In this document: one piece after another, positions 8,395 to 15,400 of the stretch
Layout: each line of letters starts with the position of its first letter
Numbering within the stretch: position 1 is the first letter of the stretch
DNA from: Aphodosoma sp051870875
Lineage (GTDB): Bacteria > Bacteroidota > Bacteroidia > Bacteroidales > Paludibacteraceae
Direction of reading: 5' to 3'
NCBI GenBank assembly: GCA_051870875.1
Contig: JBJECG010000040.1
Location: forward strand, 1 to 36,305
DNA length: 36,305 nt
Program-made: the position numbers and the translations under genes
Notes under the pieces: model-generated
Told to the model about the DNA's origin: nothing
Seen by the model: the letters and a program-made list of their open reading frames with translations, nothing else
Databases searched by the model: none

Positions 8395-8517
8395 ATATAT
8401 GAGACAGTCTGAACATGACGGAAAAAGAGAAAAAGGAAACTATATGTCTGTTCATGCTATCAATATGCCAACCTCAAACAGCGCTGCGGAGCAACATGGG
8501 ATTGTTTCTAATTCGCA

Positions 8518-8556
8518 TTACTTTACACATCTATAAAGACAATTGGGGTCGCCGGG
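8518..8556 (-). pseudogene. Relic of a lipoprotein gene 3' end
   Basis: Immediately after the stop of the barrel gene, the minus strand reads P-G-D-P-N-C-L-Y-R-C-V-K-stop, against P-G-D-S-K-R-F-Y-R-R-V-K-stop at the end of the lipoprotein gene at 7345. About 30 of 39 bases agree. There is no start or upstream coding sequence, so it is a remnant left by an old segmental duplication and replacement. Confidence 0.6.
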
Positions 8557-8560
8557 AACG

Positions 8561-9241
8561 TCAGAAGCGGTAGCCGACAATGGCGTTAAGGCCCCAACCG
8601 TGGCACTGGTCAACCCACATGCCGTAGGTCATATCGTATTCGGCACCGAAATAGAAGTCCTTGAAATAGTATCCCAATTCGAGTATCACGCCACCGGAAT
8701 GGTAGTTGTAAACGAAAGGGCCATGATTATAGTCCTCGTTTACAGTCGACATAATGCCGCTGTGGGCTGCAAACTTCTCGCCAGTTGCGCTGATTTTCAC
8801 ATCACCCGTTATGTAGCGCGAGTAAAAGAGCCCGAAACCCAATCTCAAATCGCCCTGCGGAGCGATATGGAAATCGTATGAGAATATGACCGGCACTTCG
8901 AGAAACAGTTCCCTCACGCCGTAATACCAGGAGTGGGACGACTTGTCATTGACCCCGGAATAATAATGGCCGGCATCCGCCAGCATGTTCACATTATCCA
9001 ACCGCAAGCCCAAGTTGACTTTCCAGCCGGGATGTTTTTTCGACATCGGCATCTCGACATACGCACCTATATTGTCGGTAAAGCCGGTGTGGTCGGCATC
9101 GAGCAGTACGCCTCCAAGCCCTACCCGAAGATTGAAGCGGGGGACAAACTTATGCTCTTTTGCAGGGCTTTCGCCTTGTGCGAATGCGCACAAGGTGAAA
9201 GCCAAAAACAGAGAAGCTACAATAAATCTTGATTTTGTCAT
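8561..9241 (-). CDS. Outer-membrane beta-barrel protein
   Basis: This 226-residue exported protein starts at ATG 9241 (MTKSRFIVASLFLAFTLCAFA-Q signal peptide). The mature chain alternates aromatic and polar residues in strands separated by short turns (FNLRVGLGGVLLD, WKVNLGLRLDNVNML, LRLGFGLFYSRYITGDV, GVILELGYYFKDFYFGAEY) and ends in ...NAIVGYRF. The terminal aromatic residue is the usual BAM-complex recognition feature of barrel proteins. The family is the PorT-like or Bacteroidetes outer-membrane insertion C-terminal type. It stands alone between the two duplicated regulatory segments; a closer promoter lies at 9331-9361. Substrate or function is unknown. Confidence 0.8.
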   Translation of the reverse strand: MTKSRFIVASLFLAFTLCAFAQGESPAKEHKFVPRFNLRVGLGGVLLDADHTGFTDNIGAYVEMPMSKKHPGWKVNLGLRLDNVNMLADAGHYYSGVNDKSSHSWYYGVRELFLEVPVIFSYDFHIAPQGDLRLGFGLFYSRYITGDVKISATGEKFAAHSGIMSTVNEDYNHGPFVYNYHSGGVILELGYYFKDFYFGAEYDMTYGMWVDQCHGWGLNAIVGYRF

Positions 9242-9330
9242 GGTTACATGTATTTATGTTATTATAAATTCGGATGAACGGGAGTAATATCAGGATAAGT
9301 ATAGCAGACTCTCTCTTGAACTGATACCCC

Positions 9331-9361
9331 CAAAAGTAAGATGCAGGTTTTATCAAACAAT
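9331..9361 (-). promoter_or_regulatory. Promoter candidate of the barrel gene
   Basis: On the minus strand ATTG (9361-9358) is followed after 19 nt by TACTTTTG (9338-9331), matching TTG-N19-TAnnTTTG. It lies about 90 bp before the ATG at 9241. Confidence 0.5.
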
Positions 9362-9440
9362 TGGTTTTTTCATAAGATCAAAAAAATTTAATTGTCAGTA
9401 TTTGTTTTTCCGACTGCAGCTCAAAATCCGGAAGTTCCGA

Positions 9441-9613
9441 TCGAAATCCGGTGTCATTTGATGCCCTGCATGTTGCGCGCAAACATGAGGTGTCTTCTAA
9501 CGGTTACAAATATAGTGATAAGAATTGGGAAAAACATAATACAAATCACGACAATTGCTTCACTTTACATAAAATATTTGTGCTATTTTGTAGTACATTT
9601 GTGCTATTTTATG
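9441..9613 (-). repeat. Diverged duplicated regulatory segment, copy 1
   Basis: This is the direct-orientation counterpart of 8230-8397. The most conserved block, 9531-9588, has three mismatches in 58 bases. It keeps the TATATTTG box (9514-9507, minus strand) and the operator-like repeats at nearly the same separation (62 against 61 bp). This copy borders the divergent AraC-family gene. Confidence 0.75.
9507..9514 (-). promoter_or_regulatory. TAnnTTTG -7 box in duplicated segment, copy 1
   Basis: TATATTTG on the minus strand corresponds to the box at 8299-8292 in copy 2. The -33 region is poor. A transcript from here would carry a leader of about 260 nt before the barrel gene. Confidence 0.45.
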
Positions 9614-9619
9614 CACAAA
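9576..9619. promoter_or_regulatory. Operator-like direct repeat, 21-bp period, with inverted third half-site
   Basis: ATTTGTGCTATTTT occurs perfectly twice, at 9576-9589 and 9597-9610, so the starts are exactly 21 bp apart. A third, inverted half-site GCACAAA at 9613-9619 pairs with TTTGTGC at 9598-9604. Two helical turns between direct half-sites is the arrangement recognised by AraC-family proteins, and an AraC-family gene starts 167 bp away. Confidence 0.55.
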
Positions 9620-9694
9620 AGGAGCCGCATAATGTCAAATATCATGGATAAAATGACAAAATACGCATATAGAGGCAAATATCAAAACCTATCA

Positions 9695-9726
9695 TTTGGA
9701 GAATAGGTTTTTCTTTGTTACCTTTG
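9695..9726 (+). promoter_or_regulatory. Promoter of the AraC-family gene
   Basis: TTTG (9695-9698), 20 nt, then TACCTTTG (9719-9726) is a full match to the Bacteroidetes -33/-7 consensus. The predicted transcript start is about 9732, which rules out a coding start at 9696 and supports the ATG at 9777. Confidence 0.85.
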
Positions 9727-9776
9727 CATTGCTTCAAAAAATTTACAAAGAGGCAACAACGCAAAACAATATATTT

Positions 9777-10691
9777 ATGACAATACCTTTCTTACGTATA
9801 AAAAAGATACAGGATTATTGTGACTTGGTAGGAGCCAAGCTACAACACCCGCAGATAACACTTATAAATTATGCCAATCTGCCACCGCTACGATTCAATG
9901 TAAAAGAATCAGTATTCGACTATTACTCCATCTATATGAAACGGGATTCATACCAAATCCACTATGGTTCCAACCAATACAATCAGGAAAAGGATTCGTT
10001 GTTATTCTTTGCGCCCGGTCAAGTAGCAGGTCCTCCGACCGACGACATACCGCGACAGTTGAATGATTACGTGCTGTTGATACATCCTGACTTTCTGAAA
10101 GGGACGGAATTGTGGCAACGTTTGAGACGGTACCAGTTTTTCAAGTATAAGGTACACAACAGACTGAGTCTGACGGAGAACGGCAAAAAGGAAATGGTTA
10201 TACTGTTTGAGTTGCTCAATAACGAGCTGGAACTGTATGATGACAGCCGCAAGAGCATAGTAGTCAGTTATATTGATTTGATACTCAATATCAGCGAATA
10301 CATCTACAAGCACCAGGCAGACTCAAGTGAAGAGACGGACGACCAAAATATATTTGAGCGGCTGGATGCGACAGTAGACGACTATCTGCTGTCGGAAGAG
10401 CCGGCGGCACGGAAGAAATTAGATGTGAAGTATTGTGCCGGCAAACTCGGAGTCAGTTCGGGGTATCTGAGCCAGACAGTACTAAAGAAGTCGGGCATTC
10501 CGGCCCTGCAATACATAGACGGCAAAATACTTGAGGAGGCGAAGGCGCGGCTGTACATACCTGACAGCAATACAAAACAGGTGGCGTCGGAATTGGGGTT
10601 TTCGTCGGACTCGTATTTCATCAGGTGGTTCAAGAAAAAGACAGGCCAAACCCCGGAAAAATTCAGGAACATCAGACAGGAGATAATATGA
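9777..10691 (+). CDS. AraC-family transcriptional regulator
   Basis: This 304-residue protein runs from ATG 9777 (MTIPFLRIKKIQDYCDL), placed downstream of the promoter. Residues 1 to about 190 form a cupin-like sensing region (FDYYSIYMKRDSYQIHYGSNQYNQEKDSLLFFAPGQ, quoted in parts: SLLFFAPGQ, YVLLIHPDFL). The C-terminal 100 residues are the double helix-turn-helix: first HTH near KYCAGKLGVSSGYLSQTVLK, second in the conserved TKQVASELGFSSDSYFIRWFKKKTG..P (positions 275-297). It belongs to the helix-turn-helix family common in Bacteroidetes. Its last codons overlap the start of the thioredoxin-like lipoprotein gene (ATGA), so the two are coupled. The divergent barrel gene and 21-bp repeats upstream are plausible targets, but this is inference. 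Confidence 0.9.
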   Translation: MTIPFLRIKKIQDYCDLVGAKLQHPQITLINYANLPPLRFNVKESVFDYYSIYMKRDSYQIHYGSNQYNQEKDSLLFFAPGQVAGPPTDDIPRQLNDYVLLIHPDFLKGTELWQRLRRYQFFKYKVHNRLSLTENGKKEMVILFELLNNELELYDDSRKSIVVSYIDLILNISEYIYKHQADSSEETDDQNIFERLDATVDDYLLSEEPAARKKLDVKYCAGKLGVSSGYLSQTVLKKSGIPALQYIDGKILEEAKARLYIPDSNTKQVASELGFSSDSYFIRWFKKKTGQTPEKFRNIRQEII

Positions 10692-11212
10692 AAGGTATGA
10701 GATACGGTATACGTGTTGTATTGAGTGTGGCCGCCACCCTTATGATGGCCGGGTGCATATACCGGCACAATGAGGACCGGTCACTGAAAACGGGTGACAA
10801 GCTGCCTGAATTTTCGGTGGTGATGAATGACGGGAGAACGGTTTCCACTGCGGATTTGCAGGGGAAAAAGTCGGTAATAGTATTCTTCCACACCGGATGC
10901 AGCGACTGCCAGCGCGAGCTGCCCCACCTGCAACGCGCATTTGAATATTGTAGGGAAACATTGCCGGAAGTGGTATTTGTCTGCATTTCACGTGAGCAGA
11001 AGGCTGCCGACATAGAAGTCTACTGGGCCGAACACCGCCTGACCCTGCCATATTCGGCACAGACCGACAGGCGAATATACCATCTGTTTGCATCAACCGG
11101 CATTCCCCGTATTTTCATATCAGATGAGAATACCGTAATAACCGACGCTTTCGATGCCCAAACGGCTCCTACGGCCGGACAAATAACGGAAATACTGGAC
11201 GGGGCGGAATGA
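10688..11212 (+). CDS. Thioredoxin-like (TlpA/ResA-type) lipoprotein
   Basis: This 174-residue protein starts at ATG 10688, sharing ATGA with the end of the regulator gene. The lipoprotein signal ends in MMAGC (Cys23). The fold is AhpC/TSA-TlpA like: KLPEFSVVMNDGRTVSTADL, then VIVFFHTGCSDC with the redox pair Cys71-Ser-Asp-Cys74, and a cis-proline loop GIPRIFI (Pro140). The segment after the redox site (VVFVCISREQKAADIEVYW) is usual for TlpA/ResA proteins. It probably acts as a membrane-anchored thiol-disulfide reductase or oxidase in the periplasm; the partner is unknown. A strong terminator follows. Confidence 0.88.
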   Translation: MKGMRYGIRVVLSVAATLMMAGCIYRHNEDRSLKTGDKLPEFSVVMNDGRTVSTADLQGKKSVIVFFHTGCSDCQRELPHLQRAFEYCRETLPEVVFVCISREQKAADIEVYWAEHRLTLPYSAQTDRRIYHLFASTGIPRIFISDENTVITDAFDAQTAPTAGQITEILDGAE

Positions 11213-11238
11213 CATTATACAGAGGAACCAGATAAACG

Positions 11239-11296
11239 AAAAAACAACCGCCGGATCGGGATATCGAGGAATCCCGGTCCGGCGGCCGCTGTTTTT
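11239..11296. terminator. Bidirectional terminator between thioredoxin-like and Hsp20 genes
   Basis: A 14-bp stem (11249-11262 with 11271-11284, one G-U pair) encloses an 8-nt loop. TTTTT follows on the plus strand (11292-11296). A run of A residues at 11239-11245 gives the T-tract for the minus strand. It serves the converging genes on both sides. Confidence 0.85.
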
Positions 11297-11331
11297 ACAG
11301 TAACGCACAAGGCGTAACGGCGGATATGAAA

Positions 11332-11817
11332 TCATCCGATTTCGATAGTGCGCTGTGCTTTCTTGATTTGCTCCACAGAGTATTTCGGCAATTCGATGCT
11401 GAGGATACCGTTTTCTACAGATGCCTTGATAGCGTCTTTGTCGACATCATCGGGCAAAATCATTGTCTGCTCGAATTTGGAGTACGAGAACTCACGGCGG
11501 AGATAACGCTCGTTTTCATTGCAGTTGCATCCGTTGTTTTCATTGCAGTCGCATTCAGCACCGTTGTCGTTCTTGCAATTGCATGAAGCGGATTTCTTTT
11601 CGAGACTGATGACAAGATTGTTGTCTTCGTCAATGCGGACACTGAAATCTTCTTTTGTCATACCGGGAGCGGCCACTTCGACCACATACCGTTTGTCACA
11701 CTCTTTTACGTTAATGGCCGGAACCCCAAAAGCCGGGCGGCGCACAGCCAGTTCGTCATTGAAAAGCTCATTGAATACTGACGGTAACCAGTTCTGGTTT
11801 CTTCTTACGATTGTCAT
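11332..11817 (-). CDS. Small heat-shock protein (Hsp20/alpha-crystallin) with Cys-rich insert
   Basis: This 161-residue cytoplasmic chaperone starts at ATG 11817, preceded by a clear GGAGGA ribosome site (11830-11825), unusual for this phylum. The alpha-crystallin domain is complete: INVKECDKRYVVEVAAPGM, EDFSVRIDEDNNLVISLEKK, then YLRREFSYSKFEQTMILPD and the signature VENGILSIELPK. Between strands, at residues 76-103, lies an Asn/Glu/Cys-rich insert with three CxC pairs (Cys79/81, 89/91, 97/99) built from 8-residue repeats (CDCNENNG, CNCNENER). Relatives usually have a Lys/Glu-rich loop here. Metal binding or redox sensing is possible but untested. It shares a terminator with the converging operon. 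Confidence 0.92.
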   Translation of the reverse strand: MTIVRRNQNWLPSVFNELFNDELAVRRPAFGVPAINVKECDKRYVVEVAAPGMTKEDFSVRIDEDNNLVISLEKKSASCNCKNDNGAECDCNENNGCNCNENERYLRREFSYSKFEQTMILPDDVDKDAIKASVENGILSIELPKYSVEQIKKAQRTIEIG

Positions 11818-11832
11818 AGTTTTGTCCTCCAA

Positions 11833-12358
11833 AAATTTTTATTTGCCATTATTAAATTCATTGTTGCGGGTATATGCCAGCCGGCATCTGCCCTACAGCC
11901 CGTTGCCGGACTGCACTTACATACTTGCAAATTGGATGCCACAAAATACAAACGGCAAACAGAATCGGACAAAAAAAATCAATTAAAGGCCATATCACTG
12001 ACAATCACCACTATAAAGCAATAAGCAAGGACAGCGCAGAGAGAAGCAAAGACAGCGCGAACCGTACTACTGCCATTTTGACAGACACAATGTCTTTTGT
12101 TCAGACAAATAGTCATCATATATCAGCAAGACTGTATCCCCAATACCGACACACAAGGCGATGCCAGCCCTGTGAGGATACCGAAAACTTGAGTCATGAC
12201 ATCACCGACAGAAATAATCATCGAGCCACGACCTGTCCAACTGCGGTACTGCCATCATGAAATGCAGTATACAGTACGTATGCATATACCGGCAGGCATA
12301 TTGTAGGCAGCCAATATACAAAACAATCCGTCATATTTACAGTCATATCATCAATACA
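11833..12358. other. Gene-free region upstream of Hsp20
   Basis: About 530 bp lack a convincing gene. The only notable items are a 15-bp direct repeat (AAGCAAGGACAGCGC at 12023-12037 and AAGCAAAGACAGCGC at 12044-12058, 21-bp period, one mismatch) and a possible 21-residue hydrophobic ORF over it (minus, 12076-12011). A weak promoter for Hsp20 may be TTTG-N20-CCAATTTG near 11955-11924. The ORFs running across on the plus strand have no family features. Confidence 0.55.
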
Positions 12359-12410
12359 ATCTTTTCACCACCCCGCCATAACTTGATTATGGCCGAGATG
12401 ATGAAAAGAT
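12359..12410 (-). terminator. Long 3' hairpin after the giant adhesin gene
   Basis: A stem of about 23 pairs with one bulge and a 5-nt loop starts 15 bp past the stop codon. The inner pairs are CCATAA/TTATGG and the outer pairs ATCTTTTCA/TGAAAAGAT. Four pairs are G-U only on the minus strand. No T-run follows directly, so it may stabilise the mRNA 3' end as much as terminate transcription. Confidence 0.6.
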
Positions 12411-12424
12411 ATCGGACAACCAAC

Positions 12425-15400
12425 TTATCTGACCATCAAACGCTCTATGCTCACAGACCCATTATTATCAGTAATACGTATGATGTAGACTCCATTCACA
12501 GACAATCCGTCTATCGGCATAGGAAGTCCGGTAATCCTGCCGCCGCATACCTTATTGCCTGCGACATCCATTATCTCAAATGTCAGTCCGGCATCAATAT
12601 CGGCATCGGTCCAACCGCCATAAATATACGCTGTGCCTCCAATTGCCACAGGATTGGGGACCACTTCCAGGCCTTTCACATTTACAGTATTCACACCGGA
12701 ACGATCTGCAAACTCAATATGCAAATGATGGATACTGTCGCATGCATACTCATCATTGGATTGCAGTTTTTCATAATAATCTCCGCTTACTGTCAATGTA
12801 CGTCCGTTGTAGACATATACCTTCTCTTCAGTCATCACAGTATCGTAGACATGCTTGGCCGGTATGAAGTCGACGACAAGTTCAGTTACCGAGTCACAAC
12901 CTCCGACAGTCTTGTCTGTCCGGAACAAAACAGTATCGCCAGAAACGGCCATACCTTCAAATCCAGGATAATAAACCGGACTGTCCTCGCACACATAAGT
13001 ATAAAGCGTGGCGGAACCGGCTGATGTAACAGTAAGATTCAATATCATTTCACGGTAACAACCGCCTATTGAAGGCAACGGTATGATGTGTGTCCCGGTG
13101 GTATTGTACCGTTCTCCCCCGACTTCGACATACCTTCCCTGGCAGACAGCCGTATCTTTACGGATTTCGAGCGGTACGACATTCAGGTGCAGTATTGACT
13201 TGTACCCGCAGCCGAACGCATAAATGCTGTCTGCCTCATAAGTTCCGGAAACGGTATATTCCAAACCTCCAAAATCTGCAAAATCACCGTCACATATCGT
13301 ATCAAACCGCTCGACGACAGAAGGCAGTACTGTCAGATGCAATATGGTAACCGAATCACGGCCATAATCATTCGGGACAGTGCATGAATAAGTATCGCTT
13401 TCGGTCAGTTCCATATCCTCTCCACCTGTGCAGAACATGTACGGCAAATCAACTTCACAGATTGTGTCATAAACCTCCACTTCCAGAACCATCGGAATAA
13501 GAGTCAGGTGTATCGTGGAGTCACATCCGCACAATTCGGACTTCACGGTTTTTGTAAGTTCGTATTCGGCAGACATCACATTTTCAAAACCATTCTTATT
13601 GTACGGTTTTTCATTCTCGACAAACATATCGGTGATGTAAAAATCGCTGTTTGGCACCCATACACTGACAGATATAAGAGTATCTGGTGCGCCACCGTCA
13701 CCGTAAGCCAATCTTGTCAGAATATTGTCACCGTAATCCAAGACTCCAACAGGCAATTCAAATCCGTAAGCCCTGTACCCGGATTCATGACATGCCGTAT
13801 CCCGCATCTCCTTATGCCCGGCAATCTTACTTACACGAAAATTGTCAATCCAGATGTACGCTCCGTCATCAAGACTGTAATTGCTTACACCTTCAGCCAC
13901 CAATACAACATTCTCACCGACATAGCTATCAAGAGCGACAGACAATGTCTGCCATGTTCCGACACCAATCACTTCATCAAGCAAAGTATCGCTATACGTT
14001 GCGCCTCCGTCTTCTGACAGATATACCGACAGTGCGCCACCGGCAGGATTTATATAATCCACACTCAGCGACCAGCCATTCTCTGCAACATTGATTCCGG
14101 GAGAGAACAATCGGTCAACAGCCCCGATAGTATTATCGCCAGATTCAAACTTCATGACGCTGTTGCCATCCGCATCTTCGTAAACACTCCAAGGATAAGC
14201 TATACCGTTGGTTTTCTCCACCTGCCAGCAAGGCGGCAATTTATCTGACAGTTCAAAGTCTTCAAAATACGGAGCAGAGACAGCACCGTTGCAAGGAGTG
14301 ACAAACGTGATTTCGGCAGCGTCGCTTATTCTGTCTTCAGCACATACGCTACGCACGCTGACCGTATAACGGGCAGCTCCAGGCAACGGAGTGCCAATCA
14401 TGTCTCCAATCATAAAATAGCGGCCGGCAATGCGCTGGTGTGCAACCTCAACTCCGTTTGAAGTAATGGCAACATCGAAAGGGGCTGTACCTCCAGACCA
14501 GAACACCTGCTCAAATCCGGGAGTAATCATAGCCTGAAGATTGACAGGCTGATCACATGCCACCGCACAGATTACCACAGAATCGACAGAAAGATAATGC
14601 GTATTTCCACGGGCGGTACCCTTAATACCTACATTGTAGACACCATCTGAGTCTACCGAGAACCGGTATGTGAACAAAGTCCATTCGTTTTTAGTTACAG
14701 GCTGTGCATAACTTACACTTCTGAAATCTTCCGCATCATCAAATTCACCTCCAATCAACACATCCACCGATGTACCGGTATTCTGAGACAAGCTCTGTTT
14801 GGCGTAGAACAAAACCTGATAATTAAAGCCGGCAGTCAGTACAAACTGTCTGTAAATCATGGCATCGGAGTTGCCTCTTATAACTATGCTTTTATCTCCG
14901 GAGTAAGGTATGACATCAGGTGCAGCGTTGGTCCAACGGGCTGTATTGTTGTCAGCGTGATGCCAACAATACAACTGTTCACCATCATAATCTTCAAAAT
15001 CATCGGTTACAAAATTACCGACATCCACGGCCACCGGTCTACATGGTGTAGAGAAAGACTTTGATACCCAATCCGTATAATTTTCACCGCACACCATACG
15101 CATGAAAATGCCGTATGATTTGTCCGGTTCAAGACGGGTCAACCGAATGGAATCCTGCACTTCAGCAACTATATCTGCCGTATTCTCATCAAATTCAGAA
15201 TCTCCGGGCAGCAATACATATTCTACAAGATGGCCGTCCACATTATTGTCCGTCCATGTAACGAGTGCGCTTTCGGCACGCACCGAGTCGATTTCAAGAT
15301 CCAAAACCGGTACGCATCCGGCATTTGAAATAACAATATTATCCACAGCACCCGGTATATTTCCGGTGTTACCAAAACCTACCGCATCACAATTCCATAC

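Larger units (their letters stand above)
8230..8397 (-). repeat. Diverged duplicated regulatory segment, copy 2
   Basis: This non-coding segment matches 9441-9613 in the same orientation. The best block (8315-8372 against 9531-9588) has 55 of 58 identical bases, and flanking parts are less similar. It carries an imperfect direct repeat with a 21-bp period (8360-8372 and 8381-8394) and, 61 bp away, the box TATATTTG (8299-8292, minus strand). It probably supplied the promoter for the fragment/lipoprotein pair downstream. Confidence 0.75.
9242..9776. other. Intergenic control region between divergent barrel and AraC-family genes
   Basis: No coding sequence is supported here. From left to right the region holds the proximal promoter of the barrel gene (9331-9361), copy 1 of the duplicated segment with a TATATTTG box and 21-bp-period direct repeat (9441-9613), and the plus-strand promoter of the AraC-family gene (9695-9726). 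Short ORFs across it look like chance. Confidence 0.7.

Noticed and set aside
11502..11560. 24-bp tandem repeat as a mobile or minisatellite element
   Set aside because: It is in frame within Hsp20 and explains the CxC insert, so it is described as part of the gene.
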